A DNA stretch of 46,032 bases from UBA4722 sp044221135 (GTDB lineage: Bacteria; Pseudomonadota; Gammaproteobacteria; DSM-16500). The DNA is taken from positions 1 to 46,032 of the forward strand of contig JBGAPT010000013.1 in assembly GCA_044221135.1 (NCBI GenBank), in the 5' to 3' direction. Below are positions 17,757 to 26,785 of this stretch, in pieces. The notes beneath the pieces were generated by a model, which was not told the origin of the DNA, searched no databases, and worked only from the letters and a program-made list of their open reading frames with translations. Position numbers and translations under genes: made by a program. How positions within the stretch are numbered: position 1 is the stretch's first letter; every line of letters begins with the position of its first letter.

Positions 17757-19151
17757 TTTTATTAATAAATCCTCTAAAAAAAGTGAGAAAAATAATTTTG
17801 AGATCGAGCTGTAACGACCAATTTTCAATATAATATAAATCATATTCTATTCGTTTTTCTAAACTGGTGTTGCCGCGCCAACCATTGATTTGGGCCCATC
17901 CCGTAATCCCTGCTTTGACTAAATGTTTTTGCATATAATTCGGGATTTGATTTTTAAATTGATTTACAAAAACCATGCGCTCTGGACGCGGCCCTACAAT
18001 AGACATATCACCACACACTACATTAATAAATTGCGGTAACTCATCTAAACTTGTCTTACGTAACAATCGACCTATCAACGTCGCACGATCCTCCCCTTCT
18101 TTAGCCATACGGGCCCTGTTTTGGCTTCGGCATCGACAGGCATGGTGCGAAACTTTAGCATCGCAAATTCTTTACCATTCCAGCTCACACGTTGTTGCCT
18201 GTAAAAAACAGGGCCTGGCGAACTCAACTTAATTAAGATTGCAATGATTAAAAAAAGCGGACTCGTCATTATTAAAATCACAGCAGATAACACACGGTCT
18301 TCTATTGCTTTAACAAGTCGATTAATACCCACCATCGGTGTAGAACAAATATTGATAGCAGGAAAACCAGCTAATTGCGTGATTGAATGATTGAGTAACC
18401 CTAAATTCATACCAAAAATATCGAGTATGAAACGAGTTGTAATGGTTTCATGCCGCAGATCATGCAAGATTGCTTTAACGCGTGCTTCGGCTTGTAAGGG
18501 TAAAGCTAACCAAATTTCATCTATACTTTCTTTGGCAGAGGCAAGATAGTCGTTAATATTAGCAGGCATAGTCATCACAGGGATATTACGAATGTATTCT
18601 TGAACTGGAGGATGATCATCAAAAATAGCCACAATATGAAATCCCGTCCATAACGCATGCTGCACTGTCTCAGCCAATTGTTGCCCTAACTGACCTGCTC
18701 CTATAATAATAATACGGCGCTCATTAAATCCCCGTGAACGCATGACTCGCAATACAAGCATCATGCCGCCTCTAAATAACAGCAGCAAAAACACTGTAAA
18801 ACACGCCCATAACATAAACCAACTACGTGAAAAATTTTCACCTGTTTTAGTTAAAAACGCTAATCCTGCCAATAACATTAATACAACAAATAGGGCTTGC
18901 AGTAATTTACTAATATATTGCCAAAAACTCAGCGTACGCACGGACCTATAAATATGAAATCCTGAAAATACAATGACTATTAACACCGCCGCAATACTGA
19001 GGGCTGCAATATAGTCACTCGATAAATGAAGATCACCAAACTTATAAAAATAGGCCAACAATCCAGCTGCCATAATGGCAATAATATCCAGACCTCGAAC
19101 AAGCAAGGTGAGGAGCTGGGAATGTTCTTTTAGTAATCCTTTAGGCAGCAT
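17746..19151 (-). pseudogene. polyprenyl-phosphate sugar-1-phosphate transferase, one frameshift
   Basis: A WcaJ/WbaP-type initiating transferase, which puts the first sugar phosphate on undecaprenyl phosphate. The first part (18075-19151) has N-terminal membrane helices (about residues 20-35, 46-62, 82-100, 108-130), a Rossmann-like central domain (RRIIIIGAGQLGQQLAET) and the start of the catalytic domain (SSPGPVFYRQQRVSWNGKEF, KFRTM). The second part (17746-18108) is in another frame and holds the rest (KTSLDELPQFINVVCGDMS, GPRPE, GITGWAQINGWRG). The two join as GPVW-AKEGEDRAT if one G is restored near 18105 (TGGCTAAA instead of TGGGCTAAA). The joined protein would be about 468 residues, the normal family length. 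As read, the catalytic domain is split and probably inactive, unless the base is an assembly error or the site is phase-variable. Confidence 0.88.
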
Positions 19152-19207
19152 AATGGTTCGATATGTGGTATTCTTCTGTGTCGTTATTGTATGTGATAAA
19201 CATTCTT

Positions 19208-20341
19208 ATGAAAACAGCCATTATCTGCGACTGGCTCATGACTTATGCAGGCTCCGAGCGAGTACTGGGTGAAATCATTCAATGCTACCCCGATGCGGAT
19301 CTATTTGCAGTTGTTGATTTTTTACCGCCCGAACAACGTGCTTTTTTGCAAAATAAGCCTGTTAAGACAACCTACATACAAAAACTCCCTTTTGCAAAAA
19401 AATATTATCGCAGCTATCTCCCCTGGATGCCCCTAGCCATTGAGCAATTAGACCTGTCTTCCTATGATTTGGTTATTTCCAGTTCACATGCAGTCGCAAA
19501 AGGCGTGATCACAGGGCCAGACCAAGTCCATATCAGTTATATTCACTCACCTATGCGATATGCCTGGGACTTACAACACCAATATTTAAAAGAAGCCGGT
19601 CTGGATCGTGGGATCAAAGGTTATTTCGCCAAAAACTTTTTGCATAAATTGCGTATCTGGGATCTGCGTACAATCCATGGAGTTGATCATTTTATTGCTA
19701 ATTCAAAATTTATTGCCAAACGGATCTGGAAAACATATAAACGCGAAGCCACCGTCATTTATCCACCTGTTGATACTTCACAATTTACACCTCATGCCCA
19801 GAAAGAAGATTTTTATGTAACAGCTTCGCGCCTAGTATCTTATAAAAAAATCGATTTGGTTGTAGAAGCATTTTCTTCAATGCCGGAAAAAAAATTAATC
19901 GTGATTGGCAGCGGACCTGAAATAAATAAAATAAAATCAAAAGCAAGTTCTAATATCGACATTTTAGGATATCAGCCTAATGAGAAGTTAATTCATTATT
20001 TACAAAAAGCCAAAGCTTTTGTATTTGCAGCAGAAGAAGATTTTGGATTATTGCCGCTAGAAGCACAAGCGTGCGGAACACCCGTCATTGCTTATGGTAA
20101 AGGGGGTGCCTTGGAAACTGTGATTAGCTTAGAAAACGAAAAACCCACAGGTATCTTTTTTAACGAGCAAACACCCGTTGCAATTTGTGAAGCAGTACGA
20201 CATTTTGAAAAAAACCAGCATCGATTTATGCAAGACCACTATAAAGAAAACGTTGCCCGATTTTCATCACAGGTTTTTAGAAAGGAGTTTGTTCGATGTG
20301 TGACGGAACATGTTTCATCTTTTAGAAAGCATGAGTGGTAG
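19208..20341 (+). CDS. family 4 glycosyltransferase, WbaZ/mannosyltransferase-like
   Basis: A 377-residue GT4 enzyme. The start at 19208 (MKTAIICDWLMTYAGSERVL) is preferred over a frame opening 15 codons earlier because family members begin with this strand and the AGSERV glycine loop. Later motifs are SSSHAVAKGVITGPDQVHIS, YIHSPMRYAWDLQHQYL, ASRLVSYKKIDLVVEAFSSM, KKLIVIGSGPE and the EX7E region EEDFGLLPLEAQACGTPVIA. The YIHSPMRYAWD motif is typical of WbaZ/WbdA-like transferases, often mannosyl, which would match the GDP-mannose supply from manC; the donor is nevertheless inferred. The gene diverges from the sugar-phosphate transferase (56-base gap) and converges on wzt. Confidence 0.9.
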   Translation: MKTAIICDWLMTYAGSERVLGEIIQCYPDADLFAVVDFLPPEQRAFLQNKPVKTTYIQKLPFAKKYYRSYLPWMPLAIEQLDLSSYDLVISSSHAVAKGVITGPDQVHISYIHSPMRYAWDLQHQYLKEAGLDRGIKGYFAKNFLHKLRIWDLRTIHGVDHFIANSKFIAKRIWKTYKREATVIYPPVDTSQFTPHAQKEDFYVTASRLVSYKKIDLVVEAFSSMPEKKLIVIGSGPEINKIKSKASSNIDILGYQPNEKLIHYLQKAKAFVFAAEEDFGLLPLEAQACGTPVIAYGKGGALETVISLENEKPTGIFFNEQTPVAICEAVRHFEKNQHRFMQDHYKENVARFSSQVFRKEFVRCVTEHVSSFRKHEW

Positions 20342-20381
20342 ATGGGAGCCCCAATTCAACCGATGAACAGTTACAATTAAC

Positions 20382-21149
20382 TTATACTTTATTCTCTGCC
20401 ATTTCAGGATGATTTTCATAAGCATGCAATACATCATCAACCTTGCCTATCATCACTATTCTACCTTTATGCAACCAAAGTACTTTATTACAAAACTCTT
20501 TAATGACATAAGATGCATGAGAGGCAATGACTAGAATGTCTGCTTTTTCATACAAAGCTTTGGCGCGCTTTGCAGCCTTATCAACAAAGTGCTTATCTCC
20601 AGCTCCAATGGCTTCATCTAGCAAAAGAATTTCAGGTTCAAGACAAGTACAAATAGCAAAGCCAAGACGCACGCGCATGCCTGCTGAATAAGTTCGTACA
20701 GGCATATGTAAAAATTTCCCTAACTCTGAAAATTCTTCAATATCAGGAATAACAGCCTTAATTTTTTTTCGTGTTAAACCTAATAACATACCCATATAAT
20801 CAATATTACAATACCCTGTACGGTCTATATCCATCCCCATGCAAACATCAAATAAAGCAGAAGTTTTTCCTTGAATAGACAATACACCTTTGCTTGGGGT
20901 ATAAAGCTGACCTAATGTTTTAAGCAAAGTACTTTTACCTGCTCCATTACCTCCAATTAATCCCAAACGATCACCTTTGTTTAAAGTAAAAGAAATATTA
21001 TCCAATGCTTTAACAACCGTGAGCTTATTCTCGTCTTTATAAATCTTTCCTCTTGTAGTCAAATTAATAAGCGACCTACGAAAAGAATGATGATGATCTC
21101 CATAAATTGGATAATGCACTTCAATATTTTGTAACTCTATTTTTGCCAT
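20382..21149 (-). CDS. wzt: O-antigen/polysaccharide ABC exporter ATP-binding protein
   Basis: A 255-residue ABC ATPase of the Wzt/TagH class. Walker A is GGNGAGKST (66-74), the signature TYSAGMRVRL is at about 153-162, and Walker B EILLLDEAIGAGD follows (Asp178, Glu179), then the switch histidine in IASHASYV. Family marker GMDIDRTGYCNI precedes the signature. The protein ends shortly after the ATPase domain, so it lacks the C-terminal carbohydrate-binding domain that recognises capped chain ends in some Wzt proteins; export here should not depend on a terminal cap. It lies ten bases downstream of wzm and the pair forms one transporter in the inner membrane. Confidence 0.94.
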   Translation of the reverse strand: MAKIELQNIEVHYPIYGDHHHSFRRSLINLTTRGKIYKDENKLTVVKALDNISFTLNKGDRLGLIGGNGAGKSTLLKTLGQLYTPSKGVLSIQGKTSALFDVCMGMDIDRTGYCNIDYMGMLLGLTRKKIKAVIPDIEEFSELGKFLHMPVRTYSAGMRVRLGFAICTCLEPEILLLDEAIGAGDKHFVDKAAKRAKALYEKADILVIASHASYVIKEFCNKVLWLHKGRIVMIGKVDDVLHAYENHPEMAENKV

Positions 21150-21159
21150 TTTTGATCCA

Positions 21160-21987
21160 TTATAACCAATAAATTAATCTGTTTTTATATTTACTAAATA
21201 ATCCGAGTGTCACCACACTTCCCACTACAGTAAAACTGACCATCACTATCCAAGATAACAATGCAGGAGCGTGACCCAATAAGGGTGCTCTGACTATTTC
21301 AACGGCATGATAAAATGGATTAGCCGTTGCAATCCAGGTATGTTTTTTCAAAAATCCTTTTTCCCAGAAGATTGGCGTGACAAATGGAAGCACTGTCATG
21401 CTGGTAGCAATCACTTGCTGAATATCACGGTAACGCGTATTCAATACACCGAGCAATGCACCTACCCATAATGCATTTAATAGCAATATAAATAATCCAG
21501 GAAAAACCAATAAGGTATTGAGAGTTAGACTGACATGACAGGCAGTAAATACAACTATTATTATAATAAAATTATGTGCAAATATAATAAAATTTCGTAC
21601 TAAAAACCTTAATACATGCAAGGAAAGTGGTAAGTTAATTGAATGAATGACACTGGATGATCCAATGAAAAGTATACAACCATCATTCATAGCACTCGCT
21701 ATAAATGTCCAAATCAATGTACCAGAAGCAATAAAGGGTAGCGTGCTCACAATGGAATTCCCAAAAAGAGAAGCCATAACAAAACCCATGACTCCTACCC
21801 ACATTGCAGTACCAATAATAAGCCATAATGGGCCTAAAAACGTCCGTATATACCGCTGCTTAATATCCTCCCAACCGAGATAAATAAAGACTTTCCAAAA
21901 TGAGAGCCCGGCTAAAAAATCTCTGGCTCCTGACTTAAATAGAGTGTGTTCTGCGCTTTGAATATAGAGTGTTTTTGTTGAATACAT
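21160..21987 (-). CDS. wzm: O-antigen/polysaccharide ABC exporter permease
   Basis: A 275-residue ABC-2 type permease. After an amphipathic N-terminal stretch (FWKVFIYLGWEDIKQRYIRT, typical of the family) there are six predicted helices, roughly at residues 52-75, 82-100, 128-150, 158-182, 192-208 and 245-265. The WEKGFLKKHTWIATANPFYH loop between helices five and six is characteristic of polysaccharide permeases. With Wzt it flips or exports the undecaprenyl-linked polymer to the periplasm. It lies between gmhA and wzt on the same strand. Confidence 0.94.
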   Translation of the reverse strand: MYSTKTLYIQSAEHTLFKSGARDFLAGLSFWKVFIYLGWEDIKQRYIRTFLGPLWLIIGTAMWVGVMGFVMASLFGNSIVSTLPFIASGTLIWTFIASAMNDGCILFIGSSSVIHSINLPLSLHVLRFLVRNFIIFAHNFIIIIVVFTACHVSLTLNTLLVFPGLFILLLNALWVGALLGVLNTRYRDIQQVIATSMTVLPFVTPIFWEKGFLKKHTWIATANPFYHAVEIVRAPLLGHAPALLSWIVMVSFTVVGSVVTLGLFSKYKNRLIYWL

Positions 21988-22075
21988 TTCTAATACCTAT
22001 TTATATGAGATACATCAAAAGCAACTGCTTGAAATCGCACTGTTACTACTCACAAAAAAATTATTTTCCCGAACA

Positions 22076-22678
22076 TTAAATAAAAATTCCATTCTTATCA
22101 CGTTGATGAACGCTTTCTGCATGATAGACTGCTTGCTCAACATATTCACAAAGACTATGTCCAATAAAAATATGCGCTTCCTGAATGCGAGCCGTGACAT
22201 CAGATGGAATAGTAATAGATAAATCGACTAGTTGAGCCAACCTACCTCCTGAACAGCCTGTGAGTCCAATAGTAAACGCCCCGCACTGTTTTGCTGTCTC
22301 TATCCCTTTCAGCACATTTTCACTATTTCCTGAAGTAGAAAGGCCTATCACCACATCATTCGGTTGACATAACGCTTCGAGTTGTCGTGAAAAGATAATA
22401 GAATAGTCATAATCATTGCTTAAGCAAGTCAAAATAGAAGTATCAACCGTTAAAGCAATAGAGGGTATGGCACGACGCTCTAACTTGTATTTACCAATCA
22501 GTTCAGCTGCCAAATGCTGAGCATCTGCAGCACTTCCCCCATTGCCCATCCAAAATATCTTCCCTTTTTTTTGGACGGAGTCTAGAACATGTCCCGCTGC
22601 TTTTTCAATCGCAGGAATTAATGCGGTCATATCATTCATTATTTTTTGATGTTCTTCAAGCCATTGGGCTACACCCAT
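22076..22678 (-). CDS. gmhA: phosphoheptose isomerase (SIS domain)
   Basis: A 200-residue single SIS-domain protein of the GmhA class, which converts sedoheptulose-7-phosphate to D-glycero-D-manno-heptose-7-phosphate. Key segments are GKIFWMGNGGSAADAQHLAA (39-58), GLSTSGNSENVLKGIETAK, GLTGCSGGRLAQLVD and the C-terminal QEAHIFIGHSLCEYVE, whose Glu and His are the metal/catalytic residues of GmhA. It heads the gmhA-wzm-wzt operon. The other heptose genes (hldE, gmhB) are not in the window, so whether the product goes to ADP-heptose for the core or GDP-heptose for O-antigen cannot be decided. Confidence 0.92.
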   Translation of the reverse strand: MGVAQWLEEHQKIMNDMTALIPAIEKAAGHVLDSVQKKGKIFWMGNGGSAADAQHLAAELIGKYKLERRAIPSIALTVDTSILTCLSNDYDYSIIFSRQLEALCQPNDVVIGLSTSGNSENVLKGIETAKQCGAFTIGLTGCSGGRLAQLVDLSITIPSDVTARIQEAHIFIGHSLCEYVEQAVYHAESVHQRDKNGIFI

Positions 22679-22751
22679 ACAAAAATACCGTCTTACAAAA
22701 TGCGTTCAGTCAAAGAGGTCTTAATTCTAACGACTCCCCTAGATCATGTCT

Positions 22752-22895
22752 AGGGTCTGTTGACAATTCGCTAGGTTGAGGTGGAATGCCTTGATTTTCG
22801 AGCACCGCAGCGGAGTTTACATACAAGTAAATGAGCAGCGGAGCGCAGAAAATCAAGGCATTACGCCCGGCATAGTAGAATTGTCAACAGACCCT
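22752..22895. repeat. 144-bp palindromic element, copy A
   Basis: Perfect 17-base terminal inverted repeats (AGGGTCTGTTGACAATT at 22752-22768 and its complement at 22879-22895) enclose a second perfect 14-base pair (AATGCCTTGATTTT with AAAATCAAGGCATT) and a GCAGCGGAG-containing centre. Copy B at 31193-31332 has the same interior except two bases (TT here at 22776-22777, CC there). The element sits between gmhA and manC, which diverge. Confidence 0.92.
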
Positions 22896-23056
22896 ATTAT
22901 TACTATATTAAAATTGCCTGTTATATAGGTCTTAGCACGACGACCTGTTTAAAGAATATTCTTGCATTCTATATCCCTAACGCATAGAATTTCGTTTTTC
23001 TTGACGTTCTAGAATCTTTTTATGCTGTGGACACAGGGGGTTAGAATATTAATAAC
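22896..23056. other. leader of the manC cassette
   Basis: 161 bases without a gene between palindrome A and manC. The stretch is AT-rich and must hold the promoter of the plus-strand cassette, but I see no convincing -35/-10 pair. Before manC only a G-run at 23036-23040 is present, 16 bases from the ATG, so its ribosome site is weak. Confidence 0.4.
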
Positions 23057-24544
23057 ATGACATTTTCTTCAAACAATTCTAATCCCTTGCCCTTGCAACA
23101 GTCCAAAATTGTTCCTATTATTCTAGCGGGTGGTATTGGATCCCGTTTATGGCCACTCTCTAGAGAAAATCATCCCAAGCCATTTATTCGGCTAGATAAT
23201 CAAAGCCTTATACAAAAAACATATTTGCGGGCTGTTTCTATCGCAGGTGTTACCGAAGTTGTCACAGTAACTAATCGGGATCTCTTTTTCTATACTAAAG
23301 ATGAATATAATGAAGTGCAGGCTGAATCTGTTTCTCACGCCTTCATTCTTGAGCCATTCGGACGAAATTCTGCTGCTGCTATTGCATTAGCAGGACAATA
23401 TGTTAAAGAAAAACATGGGAATGATGCGATTCTTCTAATATTGCCTGCTGACCAATTAATAGATAAACCTGATGCATTCAAAAAGGCAGTTGACCAAGCT
23501 GTTACGCTAGCATTAGAAGGGAAGCTATTGACCTTTGGTATTAAACCAGATTCTCCGAATACTGGCTATGGTTACATTGAAGCGGAAAATAATTCAGTAC
23601 GACGCTTCATCGAAAAACCGCATCTCGAACAAGCTAAAGAGTATCTAGCAGCCGGTCATTATTTTTGGAACTCTGGGATGTTTTGTATGCGTACACACGA
23701 CATTTTAGATGAAATGGATCTCCATTGCCCGGCTATCTCCTCTGGATCTCACCATTGCATAAAAAACGCCAAGATATCAAAAGGAGAAAATTGGATACAA
23801 ATAGAAATTCAGGGCCAGGATTTTAATAAAATTGAAGATATCTCTATTGATTACGCTATCTTTGAAAAATCTAATAAGGTTGCTGTTGTACCTTGCGACA
23901 TAGGATGGTCAGATATTGGCTCTTGGTCTGAGTTTGGCCAGCTCTACCCTTCTGATAAAGACGGTAATCATATTTTGGGTGAAACAGCATTAGAAGCTGT
24001 ACAAAACTGTATTATTCACTCTGAAGAAAGGCTGGTAGCAGGCATTGGTTTGAATAATATTATTATTGCTGATACAAGTGATGCCGTTTTGGTAGCAGAT
24101 CGACGCTATGTCCAGGATGTGCGGAAAATAGTGAAACAATTAAAAAATCGTGAGCATAAAAGTTATAAGCACTTCCCTACCGTACATCGACCCTGGGGAA
24201 CTTATACTATTTTACAAGAAGGGGATGGTTTTAAGCTTAAGCGCATCGAGGTAAAACCAGGCGCAGCTCTCAGTCTCCAATCTCATCAGCATCGCAGCGA
24301 GCACTGGATTGTTGTAGAAGGTATCGCAAAAATAACTAACGGCGATCAAATAACAATGCTTGAGCATAATCAATCTACTTATATTCCTGTAGGTAATAAG
24401 CATCGTCTTGAAAACCCGGGTAATGATCTTTTGGTTCTTATCGAAGTGCAGTGTGGTACTTATTTGGGTGAAGATGATATTGTACGCTATGAAGATAAAT
24501 ATAAACGTATAGAGAGAGCTGAGGATAACACCTGCTTAGCTTAA
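23057..24544 (+). CDS. manC: mannose-1-phosphate guanylyltransferase / mannose-6-phosphate isomerase
   Basis: A 495-residue bifunctional type II enzyme that makes GDP-mannose. The N-terminal guanylyltransferase has ILAGGIGSRLWPLSRENHPK (22-41), FILEPFGRNSAAAIALA and the sugar-site segments FGIKPDSPNTGYGYIE and FIEKPHLEQAKEYL. The C-terminal isomerase is a cupin: RPWGTYTILQEGDGFKLKRI, LSLQSHQHRSEHWIVVEG with the metal-binding histidines, and STYIPVGNKHRLENPG. It is the first gene of the cassette and supplies the substrate for gmd. No phosphomannomutase gene is present in the window. Confidence 0.96.
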   Translation: MTFSSNNSNPLPLQQSKIVPIILAGGIGSRLWPLSRENHPKPFIRLDNQSLIQKTYLRAVSIAGVTEVVTVTNRDLFFYTKDEYNEVQAESVSHAFILEPFGRNSAAAIALAGQYVKEKHGNDAILLILPADQLIDKPDAFKKAVDQAVTLALEGKLLTFGIKPDSPNTGYGYIEAENNSVRRFIEKPHLEQAKEYLAAGHYFWNSGMFCMRTHDILDEMDLHCPAISSGSHHCIKNAKISKGENWIQIEIQGQDFNKIEDISIDYAIFEKSNKVAVVPCDIGWSDIGSWSEFGQLYPSDKDGNHILGETALEAVQNCIIHSEERLVAGIGLNNIIIADTSDAVLVADRRYVQDVRKIVKQLKNREHKSYKHFPTVHRPWGTYTILQEGDGFKLKRIEVKPGAALSLQSHQHRSEHWIVVEGIAKITNGDQITMLEHNQSTYIPVGNKHRLENPGNDLLVLIEVQCGTYLGEDDIVRYEDKYKRIERAEDNTCLA

Positions 24545-24590
24545 CTAATCTGAATTTTAAAAAAACCAAGCTTTAATGTTGGGAGAAGTA

Positions 24591-25679
24591 ATGAGTAAAA
24601 AAATTGCTTTAATAACAGGTATTACAGGACAAGATGGGGCCTATCTTGCAGATTTTTTGTTGCAAAAAGGATATGAAGTACACGGCGCAAGGCGTAGTAT
24701 TTCTGTTTCTAATACGCAACGAATTGATCATCTACTGGATCCAATCAATCCTAAGATTACACTACATTATGCCGATATGACAGATTCTTCCAGTCTTATT
24801 AGTATCGTGCAGAAGATTAAGCCAGATGAAATTTACAATTTAGCGGCTCAAAGTCATGTGGCCGTTTCATTTCACGAACCTGAGTTTACAGCAAATACAG
24901 ATGGTCTAGGCGCTCTTAGGCTGTTAGAAGCGATTCGTATTGCAGGATTGACCTCAAAAACAAGATATTATCAGGCTTCTACATCTGAACTGTATGGCTT
25001 AGTGCAAGAAACACCACAAAAAGAAACAACACCCTTTTATCCCCGATCTCCGTATGGTGTTGCAAAGCTATACGCCTACTGGATAACAGTCAATTATCGT
25101 GAGGCATATAATATGTACGCCTGTAACGGAATTTTATTTAATCATGAATCGCCTATTCGCGGAGAAATCTTTGTGACACGAAAGATCACGCGCGGTTTGG
25201 CACGTATTAAATATGGCTTAGAGGAATGTTTATATTTAGGAAACCTGAACTCGTTGCGTGATTGGGGTCATGCAAAAGATTATGTTGAAATGCAATGGCT
25301 CATCCTGCAACAAGAAAAGCCAGAGGATTTTGTCATCGCAACAGGTATTCAGCATTCTGTCAGAGAATTTGTTGAACTAGCTGCTAAGCATGCAGGATTC
25401 GATATTGTTTGGGAAGGTACAGCAAAGAATGAAAAAGGTATAGATAGAAAGACAGGTCAGTGTCTCGTTCGCATTGATCCTAACTACTATAGACCTGCTG
25501 AAGTTGAAACATTACTCGGCGATCCCACAAAAGCACAAAAAAAACTGGGTTGGCAAGCAAAAATTACCTTTGACGAGTTAATTGAAGAAATGATGGTTGA
25601 AGATTTAAAGCAGGCGCAACAACAACTTCTAATTAAAAAAGCAGCTGTGTTGGCGAGCAAAGGCGAAACAATTTCTTAA
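24591..25679 (+). CDS. gmd: GDP-mannose 4,6-dehydratase
   Basis: A 362-residue extended SDR that converts GDP-mannose to GDP-4-keto-6-deoxymannose, the branch point to fucose, rhamnose, perosamine or virenose. The ATG at 24591 is chosen over one five codons earlier because GGGAGA lies just upstream and the family starts with this sequence. Motifs are LITGITGQDGAYLADFLL, YNLAAQSHVAVSFHEPEF, ASTSELYGLVQETPQ, the catalytic SPYGVAKLYAYW, LFNHESPIRGEIFVTRKITR and GNLNSLRDWGHAKDYVEMQW, all diagnostic of Gmd. Intact, 46 bases after manC. Confidence 0.97.
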   Translation: MSKKIALITGITGQDGAYLADFLLQKGYEVHGARRSISVSNTQRIDHLLDPINPKITLHYADMTDSSSLISIVQKIKPDEIYNLAAQSHVAVSFHEPEFTANTDGLGALRLLEAIRIAGLTSKTRYYQASTSELYGLVQETPQKETTPFYPRSPYGVAKLYAYWITVNYREAYNMYACNGILFNHESPIRGEIFVTRKITRGLARIKYGLEECLYLGNLNSLRDWGHAKDYVEMQWLILQQEKPEDFVIATGIQHSVREFVELAAKHAGFDIVWEGTAKNEKGIDRKTGQCLVRIDPNYYRPAEVETLLGDPTKAQKKLGWQAKITFDELIEEMMVEDLKQAQQQLLIKKAAVLASKGETIS

Positions 25680-25685
25680 AGAGTT

Positions 25686-25738
25686 AGCTGTGCCGTTATT
25701 GAGACCCGGGCAAAGCATAGAGGGAGCAACGGCATAGC
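25686..25738. repeat. imperfect inverted repeat after gmd
   Basis: AGCTGTGCCGTT at 25686-25697 faces CAACGGCATAGCT near 25727-25739, enclosing GACCCGGGC. It lies in the 160-base gap between gmd and the epimerase gene and could be a terminator or a degenerate repeat. The rest of the gap is AT-rich with no recognisable feature. Confidence 0.45.
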
Positions 25739-25839
25739 TCGTGCACAGAAACAATATTAGAAATCCTAAAGAGTGATACAGTTTAATGAACACTCTCAAC
25801 AATACAGCAATATCTAATTATAATGAATGGTGTGAATGA

Positions 25840-26785
25840 ATGGGTAAAATTGATCGTAACGAAGCAGTTTTAGTGACTGGCGGCTCTGGTTTTCTGGGAA
25901 GCGCAGTCGTTCAAATGTTAAAAGATAAAGGATTTCAAGATATACTTGCACCCTCTAGCAAAGAAATGAATATGTTGAATAGTGACTCGGTTTTTAAGTT
26001 ATTTAGAAAAACATAAGCCAAATTCCGTTATTCATATGGCATCACTGGTTTTTGGGCTGGGTGGTAATTTAAAAAATCAAATGCGTTCAGCTATAGAAAA
26101 TACACAGATTAACAATAATTTATTCCATTGCTTGACACAGTATCCCGTTAAACATCTTTTTTTTGCTGGTACTGCAGCATCGTATCCTTATCCCTACACA
26201 AAGTTGCCTTTGTCAGAAGATATGTTTTTTGAAGGCTTGCCCCACTATGGTGAGTTTGGCTATGCAATGGCAAAACGCCATGCTTACACCTATATGCATA
26301 TCTTGGCTAAGGAATATGGCACTCAATTCGTGTATGGTATTTTTACTAATCTTTATGGAACCAATGACCGTTTTAATATAGAAACCGGTCATATCATCCC
26401 ATCTTTAATTGCAAAATCCTATTATGCAAAACAAACAGGAACGCCACTCTATGTGTGGGGAGATGGAAATGCGGAACGTGATTTTTTGCACGTCAAAGAT
26501 GCGGCAGAAGCCGTTCTGTTTTGTCTCGAACAGGATAGTGATATTGGTTTAATCAATATTTCAACGGGTATAAGTGTAACTATACGGCAAATTGCCGAGT
26601 ATCTTAAGGAGATTGCTGGCATAACTGACTATCAGTTTGAAAATGATAAGCCTGTTGGAATAATCAAACGTGTAGTTGATAATAATAAATTAATCAATCT
26701 TGGTTTTAAAAATAAAATTTCTTTAAAAGAGGGACTCTTTGAAGCCTACAATTGGTATTCAGTTCATCGGGAGAGTGCACGTTGA
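25840..26785 (+). pseudogene. GDP-fucose-synthase-like epimerase/reductase, one frameshift
   Basis: An NAD(P)-dependent extended SDR resembling GDP-L-fucose synthase (Fcl/WcaG), expected to epimerise and/or reduce GDP-4-keto-6-deoxy sugars made by Gmd. The start at 25840 gives MGKIDRNEAVLVTGGSGFLG and 58 codons before a stop at 26014. The remaining protein continues in another frame (SYLEKHKPNSVIHMASLVFG, FAGTAASYPYP, the YAMAK catalytic pair, NLYGTNDRFN, GDGNAERDFLHVKDAAEAV). Removing one T from the T-run at 25991-25995 joins them as DSVLSYLEKHKP and gives about 314 residues, the normal length. Its 3' end overlaps the next gene (TTGA). As read it encodes no complete Rossmann domain. Confidence 0.88.

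Noticed and set aside
16788..17843. GalE starting at 17843 with 29 extra residues
   Set aside because: The extra N-terminus reads through the end of the transferase gene, has no family match and would bury the NAD motif; the ATG at 17756 fits the family.
23001..23026. TTGACG and TATGCT as a sigma-70 promoter of manC
   Set aside because: The spacing is 14 bases, too short for a normal promoter, and no alternative -10 box fits at 16-18 bases.
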